Positions 1 to 10,867 of a stretch of 64,000 nucleotides of DNA are shown one piece after another. Positions within the stretch are counted from its first letter, which is position 1. Every line of letters starts with the position of its first letter. This DNA is from Rutpela maculata (lineage: Eukaryota; Arthropoda; Insecta; Coleoptera; Cerambycidae), in NCBI GenBank assembly GCA_936432065.2, contig OW386293.2:23386234-23450233 (forward strand), read 5' to 3'. Both the position numbers and the translations under genes were made by a program. Under the pieces are notes generated by a model that worked only from the letters and a program-made list of their open reading frames with translations, made no database searches and was not told the DNA's origin.

Positions 1-1145
1 TTTCAAATAGTTCGAGTATTTCACCAGGCTGTCTGGTTATGCTATTTGGTTTTTAAAATCTAGAGGTTGGCATCGGTGAAGTTTCAAGGTGAACTGTCAA
101 GAAAAAGGAAATGATGGTCGTTCTTCCGTAATTATTTTTTTGTGAAAGGCAAATTCTATAAATGCCAGGCAAGTAGTAATACTCGCCCTTTTTCAATCAA
201 GAATTGAGAGTAAAACCTTGCTAAGTGTTAATTAGTCAAACGGCCCACGTGGCTAATCGTTATAGATTAACGGATCTAGACTAATTTTCAACACATTTTT
301 CAATTAAATTTTGGTGTATTTAATTGGGTTTCGATATTTAAATCGGATTTTGTTTGGCAAGTTACGTCCAGAATTTTCTGGGTAAGTTTTAAATTTCCTT
401 GATCTGCGAGCAGAACACGTGCTCGAAATTAGGCTAAAATTTGAGAATAATTTTTGGCAATTTAATGTAGACGTTTTTTGGGATACGGAGTAGAACAACC
501 ATCAGCCGTTATCATATACCTCTTTGGGTCATTTTGTGTAATTTTGGAAATATTTTGGGACTTGGATCATATGAGGGACTATTGGTTACGAGTTTAAATT
601 TATGAAATAATACCTTGCGATACAACATAACTGTAACGGAGAGTTACCTACGACCAGGACCTGTAATTTTGGTAATTTTGGTATTCTGTAAATTTGGAGA
701 GCTGGAGATTATTTGGAAGTTTTATATTGCATTCAACGCAGGAGATTCCGGGCAATGGTCTTAACCTACCAGTAATCGGAGCCCCCTTGTGATCAACTGC
801 TGCTGGATTTCGGGTGTTTTAAAAGTTAAGTTGTACTATATTTTGTATGTAATCATAAACATTTTTTGTTCTCTGATATAATTAAAAGTTAAACTATTTT
901 CCCCCTAGCTTCAGAGTAACGATTGTTAGATACTATTGTAAGGCTGTTATATCAATATTTTACTAAATTGTATGATAAATTTTCTTGTATGTTACTCAAA
1001 ATTGTACAAGGAATAAACTGACATTCTTATATTTGTTCTTTTATTGCTCTCTCTATCTCTCACTAAAAGGATTCGTAATACCTGGGACCATTTTATTTAT
1101 ATGGGGTTTTGAGATCGTAATAAACTACATCAATATGTTCAATTG
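1..1145. other. AT-rich sequence, no feature recognised
   Basis: Only short spurious ORFs; no recognisable coding, RNA or repeat boundary seen. It may be old mobile DNA, because the next segment looks like a Penelope-type terminal remnant. Confidence 0.4.
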
Positions 1146-1149
1146 TAGA

Positions 1150-1187
1150 GTCCTGAGGATGTCAATAAATTTTGATGAAACGTCGGC
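1150..1187 (+). other. Hammerhead-like core, possible Penelope-type terminal remnant
   Basis: The string CCTGAGGATG is followed after a short TCAA/TTGA stem by GAAACGTCGGC. Penelope-like elements are known to carry minimal hammerhead ribozymes of the form CUGANGA-stem-GAAAC in their terminal repeats. Here the first block is CTGAGGA rather than CTGATGA, so an active ribozyme is unlikely. A similar pair of blocks follows the Penelope gene at 59123-59165. No Penelope coding sequence is seen next to this copy. Confidence 0.3.
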
Positions 1188-2112
1188 TATTTAAAAAAGT
1201 TTTTTCCTAACACGTTTTGGTCTATACCCGTTAGCCGTTATCAGCATTGAAGCACAGACCATCAATCACTAATAAAAAAAAAAGTTTTATTTTAAGTTAC
1301 TTACTGTGATGTATATTTAGTTAAATTTTGTTTACTGTATTATTTTGTGTAAGTATATATGTTTTATACAGTAAAAGCGATATTCTCCTAACATGTAGTT
1401 TTTATTACATACATTTAATTTTTTTCTATTTATGCTATATCAGGGAAAGCATGTACTTACTTTATCTACAATTACATATTGCATATATGTGTCAAATTTA
1501 TTGTATTTAAGTATAATTTAGGTAGTTTTGAAATGTTAAAAAATGTGAAAATGAGTTTTTTGCATTTAATTAACTCTGAAACGGTTAAATACAACATCAG
1601 GTGTCTCTACTACTTAAAAACAATAAATTTGAGCCATTCATGTTCACCGAAAATCATATGTACCCTGAAAATTTACAATAAAATTTGTCAGAAATTCGAG
1701 TAAAATCACGTTCTAAAGTTATGGCCTTCATGTAACTATGCCCAGAAAACTCAGGAATTCGTATAATTACGGCTTTCATGTGCAATTACGCCGAAGAATT
1801 ATATGAGTGTACGAAAAATTTCATTACATTGCGCATGTATTTTTACAACAGTGTTGTAATTTTACATCCAGTCTGTGAAATTCTAGTCATTATCACAACG
1901 GGTCCTACCCTCGTACTAAAAAGTTTAAAATTTTATATCTCGTCAACATGTACCATACACGTCGTCAATAAGTGTCTTGTCATATGTACCTTTTTACCAA
2001 ATATCAATATCAATATTGAAGTCTGTGCAAAAGAAAATTACTAATTTCAAAAATACGTTTTGCACTGACAGGTAGACAGATGTTTGTAAAACTGAGTGAA
2101 ATTTTATTTCTT
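1188..2112. other. AT-rich sequence, no feature recognised
   Basis: Several 60-90-codon frames occur but none shows a recognisable domain. I see no repeat boundary. Confidence 0.4.
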
Positions 2113-2114
2113 AT

Positions 2115-2830
2115 TACTTCCACATCCAGTGGAAGTATAGTAACGACAAAAAAATTTTTAAAAATTTTTATTGTTCAAATAGGCTTAGAATGTCATGAAA
2201 CGTCGAGATTTCAAGTTTGAGTAAAAAAAAAATTTCTGTCTGTCGGTCTGTCGGTCTGTCTGTCGGTCTGTAACTTTTTTTGTGCGCACGTTTACTCTGG
2301 AACCGTTTGAGATATTGACTTGAAATTTGGTACACATATGTACTTTAACGAAATCTAGAACTAGATTATATTTTCATCTTGTTCCGTCGAAGGGTTGGGG
2401 GGTAAATTGGGGTAAATTTGGAGTAAATAGATAAATCAAGCAGGTAAGAGTTCATAAAATTGATATTTAGTATAGACAAGAGAAGCTAAGGTCTCAAGAA
2501 AAAATTTGGCATTAGCCACCCCCATTACCACCCCCACCCCATTATTAAAGAGGATGAAAAAAAAAATGTGATTTAGTGTGTGTACAAGAACCAGAAATCT
2601 CAAAATATTTTTTTACTTTATCCACCCCCCACTCCCACCCCCTGTCACCACCCCCACCCCACTACCGATGTGGGGTATCGTTTTATGGGTTTTTGGGGTA
2701 GAGGATTTCAAATATTATATTATTAAAGTTCCATAAACAATTATTTCCAGATACAAAATTTTTTCGTTGTGTGACTTGGATAGAAAATCCGGATGTGGAA
2801 GTAGTGATTCCTTGGGCAGCGGTTTTTTTA
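2115..2830 (+). repeat. Dispersed repeat family B, copy 1 (uninterrupted)
   Basis: Starts at ACTTCCACATCC and ends near GGATGTGGAAGTAGTGATTC, so the two ends carry short inverted ACTTCCACATCC blocks. Inside are a GTCTGTCG-type microsatellite (about 2240-2270), a conserved AAATTTGGTACACATATG block, and C-rich runs such as CCACCCCCAC near 2515 and 2625. It is about 0.7 kb and non-coding. This copy is the reference for copy 2 (4613-7815), which shares the sequence but is interrupted. Partial copies lie on the minus strand at 56150-56373 and 56527-56880. Superfamily unknown. Confidence 0.7.
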
Positions 2831-4510
2831 GAGGTATCTTTTATGGTGGTTCGAACTTTTTTAGTAGCTGCACATATTTCAAGGTCTCTGCCTGAAGGAG
2901 AAACAAATAATACATCATAACCTCACTTTAGTTCCTTTAGTTCCATGGTACATTTTTTTTTAGTTCCATAGTACGTTACATTATTTATCTATAGCTCTAT
3001 AATTTTTTTGTTAGTGACATTAAGGTAATTAATCTCATTTCTTGTAGCAATATTTTTCATAACCTCTTTTCAAACTCTTTACCTAAATTTAGGAGAAATT
3101 CTATTCGCTTTTTGTGAAATCTTGATTATATTCCACCTCACATTTTGTCATTACTTTTGTGGTGTTGAGTACCTGTTATTCAGCGTTACCGAGTACTTAA
3201 ATGTGTTTATTTCACTCGTTAACTTAAATTTCAGTTCGGTTATATTATTGTGGCAACACTTAATAAATTTTGTCGTGGAGTGAAACAATATTGATTACAT
3301 ATTGTTTTCCCTGTCACGAATAGTGAGTAATGGTATAGTTTCAAATATTAGGTAAAATGGTTTCACTTTTAATATTGCATTAATTTTTTTTGTCAAACAA
3401 TTATCGCTAGAGCTTCACTAAGTCACATTTCATATTCTATCGTGTGTCTAGATTCTTGCTTAGAGTATTTATTGCTTAATCTACCGAACTAACCCAACCC
3501 TGTATATATTTACACACTAACTTTAATCTATCGATTTTAACTCGATAACTAGTATATTTTCATTCGATATTAAATCGATACTATTATTACGTTTTTGTTT
3601 TACTATTTGTTTGTGCGGTTAATTTTTCTATTTCACGGCCCTCGCGCCCAAGGCAGCTTTTGAGTTTTTGTATATCGAAATTTTCATTTTTGGCCATATT
3701 ATCGAGGCCGTAATCCTTATTCACGCCCTTTCCTTCTATAAACCTGACTAGCCGAGGCCTAATCTATTTTGAGGTGAACCTTAATTTTTTGCTTACGTAA
3801 CCTCTCAGGTCATCTCAAGTGGATTATTTTTTTGGTCCGAAGTAGCCTTTATTATGAGTGTCACTTGTGTGCTATAGTTGTTATATTTTATAGTCATTTA
3901 GCAATTTAATTTGAAATCTATTTGGTGCTATTTTAGTATTTGTTTAATAAGGCGAAGAGATAACCTGACACTATACTTTTGTGCGGATCCTTTATGACGC
4001 CCTGTATCTTTTTACATGTCACCTAAAGTAGATAGCCTTATTATACTCTTGAACAAACAACAATATGCAAATAAATAATGAGCATCTTCGTAGATGTACG
4101 TACGAATATAACAAGTAAGAAATTGGATGTTATGTTAGTTAATTAACTTTCAAACAACAAACTTTATTTTGATAAAGTCAGTATACGGAATTATAAATAT
4201 TCATTTAAGTTAAACAAATTCACAACGTACGCGGTTAAATGGACTTCAGAGATAGAAGTGTCGTCCTCGGTCGATCGTAAGACTGTTAATTAAAAGCCGT
4301 CTTGGGACGGAGCTAATTGTATTTAATTTGTCCTTCATGGCGATGGTAAAGCCGTATTTATATTATTTACTGTAGACGAGTTATTCAAATACCAAGTCCC
4401 AACTGTAGAAGGAATCAAGTAGTATTATTCCGTCTACATGTGGAACGTAGCAGACTTACTCGTGATTACCCCATCAGGAAAAATGTGAAGTGTCATATAA
4501 AACTGACAGT
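2831..4510. other. Unannotated AT-rich stretch
   Basis: No gene, RNA or repeat boundary recognised. No open frame of useful length. Confidence 0.4.
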
Positions 4511-4512
4511 TA

Positions 4513-4608
4513 ATGGCTATTTGTGTATTAAGAGCGTAAAGAGCCTCATTATCGCCCCAGGGGGTCAGTTAAAGCGACAATCACACTGTCCCCTCGAATT
4601 ACACACAT
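4513..4608 (+). repeat. Short foldback module, family P copy 1
   Basis: A module of about 95 bp with outer inverted arms (TTTGTGTATTAAGAGCG against CGAATTACACACAT) and inner arms (CATTATCGC against GCGACAAT). The second copy at 8150-8250 shares the same blocks in the same order. Non-coding. Confidence 0.5.
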
Positions 4609-5053
4609 AATTACTTTCACATCCAGGCTTAGAATGTCGTGAAACGTCGTCGAGATTTTAAGTTTGAGCAAAAAAAATGTTCTGTCTGTCTGTAAATTTT
4701 TTGTGCGTACGATTACTCTGCAACCGTCGATTTGAAATTTGGTACACGTATGTATTTTAACAAGATCTGGAACTAAATAATATTTTGATCTTATTTCGTT
4801 GAAGGGTTGGAGGTAAATTGAGGTAACTGGGAGTAAATAGGTAAATCGAGCCAGTAAGAGTCTATAAAATTGTTATTTAGCATATACCGGGTGTAACAGG
4901 ATCGTGGTAACCCCCTTCTCTTAGTTTTGAAGATGATTGAAATTTGGGACATCCTATATACATAATAAGCGGCACTTTTTGACATACAAGTGATTTTTTT
5001 CACTTCCGGTTTCGCCACAAGTCAATCAACATTTATTACGGGAGGGTAACTTT

Positions 5054-5399
5054 CAAGTGCGGTTCGGATTCAATATTTGCCTTGGAATAATCGGTTGTGA
5101 AATCATTGATCCAATAATATTTGAATATCTGACTGGCGCCAGATACTTGAGATTCCTGCAAAATGAGATTGAGGACATTTTAGATGAGTTACCTCAAGGA
5201 TTTAGGACAAGCAATGTATTTCCAATAAGATGTCATTTAAAAAATATTGTCTACGCAACCGCCGTTACAACCCGTGAAGACCTGGAACTTTGAGTAAGAC
5301 GTGCAATTAATAGCAATTGGCGAACGTTCTTCGAGAAACAGCTATGTGAGTTCAGAAGTGTTTTGACGTTAATGAACAGCATTTTGAACAATTGTAATG
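5054..5399 (+). pseudogene. DDE transposase, internally deleted C-terminal half
   Basis: The reading frame shows the block around the second catalytic Asp of insect DDE transposases of the IS630/Tc1/mariner type: FGFNICLGIIG, then TGARYLRFLQNEIEDILDEL. The family's DGAP and WPARSPDL blocks, which should follow, are missing; the frame jumps to HLKNIVYATAVTTREDLEL, the block beyond them. After a stop, other frames still show VRRAI and DVNEQHFEQL, the characteristic C-terminal end. So an internal deletion of about 50 codons plus frameshifts and stops have destroyed the gene. It lies just inside the left terminal repeat of element A and is read outwards from that repeat. The N-terminal DNA-binding part is absent. 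Assignment rests on remembered family motifs, not on a search. Confidence 0.7.
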
Positions 5400-5718
5400 T
5401 TTTGTGTTCATTTTTTATATTCCAACGCCTCCTTATGGATAACAAGATAATTAGAACAAAATTGTATTTTCTTATTTTCCTTTAGCTGTAATTTTGTTTG
5501 TATTTATCGCACATTTTAATACGACATATGAATAAATTCCTTAACAGTACTATCACGATACCAATATGGTTCCATTTGAAAAAATTGAAATTTGCTCCAA
5601 AAACCATTTTGATGAACTTTATTTTCTCATAAATCACGTAATTTAGAATTTTGAACGAGATTTCGATTTTTCTAGCATTACACGGGTCATTTAGAATAAA
5701 TCAGAACGGCACACTTGA

Positions 5719-7209
5719 GGGCCTCATTCACATTGAGATCTGTATCGTTACATGTATCGATACAAATGTCAATACGTATATCTGAGATTTGTATCAAGTA
5801 TCAAGTTTGTCATACATATTGAGACGGAATCATGAAACATCAGTTCAGTTCAATACGCGCACCTGAAATGTTACCTCCCCAACCCGTAATTATAGCAGTT
5901 GCAATAGTACTGTCAAGATATTTAACAAGTAAAATTGAAGATTTTTAAAAACCCCCGATCAATATATCTAATCGTACCAGTGTCATATGACCGAATCAAA
6001 ATGAAGCCTAAATCATGTTCGGCCACCATAATTGTCAGCACATTTTCAATTTTACTTCAATCGGAAAATTTCTAGAGAAATTCAACATGGCGAATTCAAG
6101 ATGGCGACAAACATCAAAATCTAATATGGCCTATAATCTTCTCGACAAAATACTCTTTCAAATAAAAAAACTGCATCAAAATCGGATCACCCGTTGAAGA
6201 GATATGAAGCCACAGACAGACAGATAGACAAACAAACATACAAACATACGCGTCAAACTTATAACACCTCTCTTTTGAGGTGTTATAAGTGTGATGCCCT
6301 CTTTTGGGGTCGAAGGTTAAAAAAAGAATATGGACTAAGCAATGGTTACGTGAGAGAAATAAGTACACCATATCAAATTTTCAACTTTTCAACGACTTTA
6401 CAACTTTACAACTTTGTTTAACTCCCGTCGGAAAGCACAACGAAAACTATGAATTTTTGTTGCGGTCCCCATTGCAGTGACGTAGCCGGGGGGGGGTCCC
6501 GGGGATCCGGACCCCCCCGAAATTTATTGACATTTGTATAATTGATAGACATAATATTTAAAATTATTATATTGATTTTACTTTTCGTTTTAGTCAAAAA
6601 TTTTTTTTGGCCGATTACAAATCTTGATTCCAACCAGTCCCGTTGCAAATCGTAATTGCTTGCAATTTATTGCAGCAATATTGACAGGGCGGAGCCTTAA
6701 TTCAGTCAAATGTATAAAACCTTGTGGAATCATAAGTAAATTCAATTTATTTTTATTACTAGCCAAGCGAAATCCACGTTCAATTGCATAGTCGCCAGTT
6801 ACTTGGAATATAAGTTGTTAATAGTTCAACTAAAGGACCCCGCACAATTCTTTTGCAAATTGGCGGACAGTCAAATTGGCTGAATTTTTAATATGTTGTA
6901 TATGTATGTGACTTTCTGATCAAAAACTCTCATGGACCCATCTCGATCTAGTCTAGTCTCGTCTAGTATAAATTCTTGTAAAATTCTGTATCTTGTCGAA
7001 CTTTTAATTTATTGATGGGGTGTTGTTAGAGGTCAAAGAAGCAATTTCCGAAAGTTTTTTGATCGAAATTTCTCGACAGTGAAACAGACGGCGATACCAG
7101 CTGATACCGATACAACGATACTGAAACAATCAAATACACATAGATATTTGTATCATGATACCGACACTTGTAACATGTAGCGATACAGATCTCAATGTGA
7201 ATGGGGCTC
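5719..7209. mobile_element. Inverted-repeat element C nested in element A
   Basis: Left end GGGCCTCATTCACATTGAG and right end, reverse-complemented, GAGCCCCATTCACATTGAG. Both continue ATCTGTATCG and then further inverted GATAC-type blocks, giving terminal repeats of about 40-60 bp. No transposase recognised. A clear target duplication is not visible (TTGA against TTTA). A GC-rich block at 6476-6525 (GTGACGTAGCCGG with runs of G and C) looks like the end of yet another element. About 1.5 kb. Confidence 0.6.
6258..6289. repeat. Perfect 13-bp palindrome
   Basis: CTTATAACACCTC, a 6-base TCTTTT loop, then GAGGTGTTATAAG. A perfect small hairpin next to a CAGACAGACAGATAGACAAA-like microsatellite inside element C. 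Function unknown. Confidence 0.8.
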
Positions 7210-7860
7210 TTTAAATTGAAAACTAAAAATTATATTATAAAAAATATTGACGTTTGAAATGTCACTTGTTTGGTATCGTTTGATTCAGAAAAACATGCAG
7301 AATGCAAAAATGCAACAATATATAGTGTGTTCCATTTAAAAATCGAAAGTTAGTGTCACTTCCGGTGAAACCGGAAGTGAAAAAAAAATCACTTTTACAT
7401 CAAAAAGTTCCGCTTATTATGTATATAGGACATTCCAAATTTCAATCAATTATCTTCAAAACTAAACCAACCATGATCCTGTTTCACCCGGTATAATAGA
7501 AGCTAAAGTCTCAAAAAATTTACTGGCATTAGCCACCCCATCCACTCCCATCCATTATTGAAGGAGGTGAAAAAAATAAAACTGTGATTTAGTGTGTGTA
7601 CAAAAACCAAAGGCCTGAAAAAATTTTTTTACACCTCCACTACCACCCTTTACCCCCCTCACTACCGATGTGGCATATCGTTTTATGGATTTTTGGCGAG
7701 GACGATTTCAAATATTAATTATTAAGTTCCATAAACAACTTTTTCTCATTGTGAGATTTGGATGGAAAATCTGGATGTGGAAGAAGTGATTCAAGTGATT
7801 CCTTGGGCATCGGTTTTTATCTATACAGTCTATAGAGTCATTAAAAAATATCAAAATAAT

Positions 7861-8071
7861 ATAAACACATCACATATAGTAGATAAACTCTAATCCAAAA
7901 CTTTTGGCTTTGTGCGCCGACGGGAGGTTACACATTTGGAGAAACGCAGACACACATTCATATCCACCTACATTGTCATTGCAGGGGCTAAGGCTTGAAC
8001 TAGTACACGATAGACAGTACGACCAACATATTCGCCATACAGTACGCCTTAGCCGACTAAGCTACCATGGC
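7861..8071 (-). mobile_element. tRNA-derived SINE, copy 1 (diverged)
   Basis: Read on the minus strand it begins with an A-box-like GGTAGCTTAGTCGGCTAAGG, followed by a degenerate B box, then the family-specific body (CTGCGTTTCTCCAAATGTG) and ends near TGTGATGTGTTTAT. The order matches the better-preserved copy at 41942-42151. It is the most diverged of the four copies here; the B box has decayed to a TTCAAGCC-like form. Confidence 0.7.
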
Positions 8072-8149
8072 AGAAATAAACAAAAGTTTTACTAATGTTT
8101 CAATTTACATTGTAATTGGACAAATGCATACAAATGCGTATTAATACAT

Positions 8150-8250
8150 ATTTGTGTATTAAGAGCGCAAAGTACCTCATTGTCGCTCGAAAGAAAGCGT
8201 AGTGTCTCAAGGACTTGAGAGCGACAAACTTTGTGCTTGAATTACACACA
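8150..8250 (+). repeat. Short foldback module, family P copy 2
   Basis: Same block order as 4513-4608: TTTGTGTATTAAGAGCG, CCTCATTGTCGC, then GCGACAAA and GAATTACACACA. The inner stem here is longer (TTGTCGCTC against GAGCGACAA). Non-coding. Confidence 0.5.
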
Positions 8251-8790
8251 TGGTTTTATCTACAATCATTTGAAAATATCAAAATAAATAGATAATTAAG
8301 TTGAATCTTGGTTGGGAACAGCAATTCATCAATGTTTTATGAGTATGTTTTGCCCATGTGATTAAAATAAACAGACGAACAAAACAAAAACGCTGCCAAT
8401 TTATTTAAGTTTTATTAATCATTATAAATTTCGCATTTTTCTTAGGTATAAATTAGGTATTTAATTGTACTCCTTCATTACCTTTCATTATATTAACAAC
8501 AGTTTTGAAGCTTTATTATTTAATAAAAATACATTGTCAGTGTTCTGACTAAACTTGTGTAAGGACAGATGCACGAGATCGAGCCTTATAGTTATTTATG
8601 TACCAAGGGTCGTAACTGCCCTTTTTTTGGTCGAGAATACAGTTTGCAAGCCGAGGCCCACAGGGTCTGACCGCTTTACTAGTTGTACCAGCTGGTAACG
8701 TCACGGTGGAGATTGCGGTAAGAGTATACCTGCGTGAGAGCGTATCTCTCTTTCATAGAAGTATTGAATAAAGCTGAAGTTAAAAGCAGG
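8251..8790. other. Unannotated stretch
   Basis: No gene or repeat boundary recognised. Confidence 0.35.
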
Positions 8791-8792
8791 TT

Positions 8793-9154
8793 CAGATTCA
8801 GAAAGTCGTTCGTTTGGCATTGCGCTATTAACCGACCGCCCACAATAAAGACGTCTACCAGTACTCTAGCAGATGTAAAGCGTGCACACACCCATCAAGA
8901 GGCATACGATTGCATGCTTCGCTCTCGCTTGCTCTTATTGCCAACCCAATACGTACACTTGCCGATACTGTATACAAACATACATACATTCAGACAGTAT
9001 CAGAAAGTCGAGCGTATGGCATTGCGCTATTAACCGACCGCCCACAATAAAGACGTCTACCAGTACTCTAGCAGAAGCAAAGTGTAACACGCCCCTTCGC
9101 TCTCGCTTGCTCTTATTGTCCGTACCAAAGCCAACATTTTCCGATAGTGTATAC
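8793..9154 (+). repeat. Imperfect tandem duplication, period about 200 bp
   Basis: The string GGCATTGCGCTATTAACCG recurs at about 8817 and 9018, and both copies continue with CCGCCCACAATAAAGACG, GTCTACCAGTACTCTAGCAG, CGCTCTCGCTTGCTCTTATT and end near CCGATA-TGTATAC. Both units are moderately GC-rich against AT-rich surroundings. Open frames through it (for example 8734-9033 and 8882-9205) share sequence only because the DNA is duplicated; no domain is recognised. Confidence 0.75.
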
Positions 9155-9893
9155 AAAACAAGAAACCTGGCATTTTTTAATATGAATTTTTTTTCAAAGA
9201 GTTAAAGGTCTGTTTAATGGTAGAAATGTACCTAATTTTACCAACCCCTTCTGCTTCGTGTTAACTGAAGCTTCGACATTAACATTACATTACTTTCATT
9301 AGCCGGATGAAAATAGTGAATCGTAAATTTTTTCAATTGCGATTTAAAGCAATCTGCGCCTCAAATGAAATTGAGTTATTTCGATTTCTCTGCTCAAATC
9401 TGCAATTTAAAACATCGTACCCTTATTACTACGTGCAGATGTTAACACTTAAAGTTTCGCCTGTTTGGGCAAATGTTTAATTTTGCAGGATTGCATGATT
9501 TGCGAGTTAAGACAGCGAGATGAGGCAAATTTATTGCTTTTTACAACTTTATATATCCAATATAAATCAACCCTTCACAGCGAATTTACAAATAAATTGT
9601 ACGCAAAATAGCCATAATTTTTTTATTACGTAATTAACTACTCAAGCTTATTACTCAAATTAAATGATTTCATTTACCACAGGATTATTGATATTCTTAA
9701 CTTTTGATATGCTTCTAAAATTTTTTATACGTATACTTAATAAACAAATTTTTGAATTTGACAGACAAGGGCTACGTGTGTATAGAAAAGGGATGGCGAA
9801 TCATTATATGTGTGGAAATGTGACCGATCTGAAAAATTCTTAACTTTTATTTTTGTCGGTTCATTTTCATACTGAACAAAAGAATCCGTGAAT
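9155..9893. other. Unannotated AT-rich stretch
   Basis: No gene, repeat or RNA recognised up to the LINE relic at 9894. Confidence 0.35.
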
Positions 9894-10215
9894 AATCTAG
9901 GAATTCATTTAGACACTAGATTGATTTCAACAAACACGTAAACGAAACTATACGCAAGATCTATTCTCTGTCTAACAGTCTGTACCTTCTGATGGTAGGG
10001 AATAGTAGTCTAAACAGAAATAACAAAAAATTGACATACACAACCGTCGTGAGACCCTTAACATACGCAGCGCAGCATGCTAGCTTGGTGCAGCGCGTCG
10101 GCCTCTCCGGTTTAGAACGAAGATTCCTTCACCTCATATCAAATTCAAGCAGATACACCTCCCTCAGAGTCCTGTACGTCCGTTGTAACGGCATTGTGCC
10201 ACTAGCGGAACAAAC
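9894..10215 (+). pseudogene. Jockey-like LINE, degraded reverse transcriptase C-terminal fragment
   Basis: The DNA aligns by eye with 54520-54845, the 3' part of the long open RT at 52801-55007. Shared blocks include AATCTAGGAATTCATTTAGA (compare TATCTGGGGGTTAACTTAGA), AACGAAACTATACGCAAG, AGATACACCTCCCTCAGAG and GTGCCACTAGCGG. Translated pieces correspond to the LGIHLDTRL and TRYTSLR-type region of Jockey-like RTs, but several stops and frameshifts interrupt it. It is an older, 5'-truncated copy of the same or a sister family; no catalytic motif remains. Confidence 0.75.
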
Positions 10216-10708
10216 ATATCAGGCATTGTCCATTTATCGGCACATTCTTTTACTAAAACTAAACTTATTACCCAACTTTTCCCACTTCTCTCAACTTCAG
10301 TTCTTTATGTAATTTTTGTTTTTATTGCTTATTTATTTTTGTTTCTAAATTATTATTCTAAATTTGAAGACAATTATAATTATTTAAAAATTTCAAAATA
10401 ATTAGCTTAACTTAATAATTACAAAAAGTTCAACGACTTGACATAACCTTTCTCTTTTTACGCTTCATTGTCTACAGTAGGTATTTTCAGTGGGTTGATT
10501 TCCTATCTCAACAATCCAAATACTGCATGTGCCTTTTCTACAATGACTTATATTTGTTAATTTTTTTTTCAGTTGTTTTTTCTTAAAACATAACTACCTA
10601 TCTTCCCCAATGAACCTAATACTGTCAAGAGCCAGAAATTAATAGTAAAGTATTTTTAAATTAAATTATAAAAAAAATCAATTTTAGTTTGGTAAAAATA
10701 TATCTATA
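10216..10708. other. Unannotated AT-rich stretch
   Basis: No gene or repeat recognised. Confidence 0.35.
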
Positions 10709-10867
10709 CCGGGTGACCCACTTTTTCTACAGTTTTAAAAATAAAATTCCGAAATTTGGGAAATCAAATATAGGTCAATGAGCACATTTTAACCATTCCG
10801 TGGTAAAAAAATCACTTCCGGTATGGCCGGAAATTGCAACAACTTTCTTATTTTAAATAGCACCCTG
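10709..10867. mobile_element. Short TA-flanked miniature element
   Basis: Begins TA-CCGGGTGACCCAC and ends AGCACCCTG-TA, about 160 bp. The ends resemble those of the Tc1/mariner-type elements in this window, and it contains CACTTCCGGTATGGCC, close to the CACTTCCGGTTTC block inside element A's terminal repeats. Probably a non-autonomous relative. Confidence 0.5.

Larger units (their letters stand above)
4887..7491 (+). mobile_element. Tc1/mariner-type DDE element A, decayed, nested in family B
   Basis: Terminal inverted repeats of roughly 130 bp: the left begins CCGGGTGTAACAGGATCGTG and the right, reverse-complemented, begins CCGGGTGAAACAGGATCATG. Both continue with TTTTGAAGAT, CCTATATACATAATAAGCGG and CACTTCCGGTTTC. 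The flanks are TATA/TATA, compatible with the TA duplication of the IS630/Tc1/mariner superfamily. Just inside the left repeat is a transposase remnant (5054-5399). The centre is occupied by another inverted-repeat element (5719-7209). Clearly inactive. Confidence 0.75.
4613..7815 (+). repeat. Dispersed repeat family B, copy 2, split by a nested insertion
   Basis: Residues 4613-4886 match the first half of copy 1 (2115-2830), and 7492-7815 match the second half: the GTCTGTCTG tract and AAATTTGGTACACGTATG block on the left, ATAGAAGCTAAAGTCTC and GGATGTGGAAG on the right. The split is where copy 1 reads TTTAGTATAGACAAGAGAAGC. Here that site carries element A (4887-7491) flanked by TATA on both sides. 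Family B therefore predates element A at this site. Confidence 0.7.

Noticed and set aside
2240..2270. Microsatellite tracts of GTCT/GTCC type as independent features
   Set aside because: They recur at fixed places in families B and E, so they are parts of those repeats.
8734..9205. Frames of 70-107 codons on both strands
   Set aside because: They lie in a tandem duplication and resemble each other only because the DNA is repeated.
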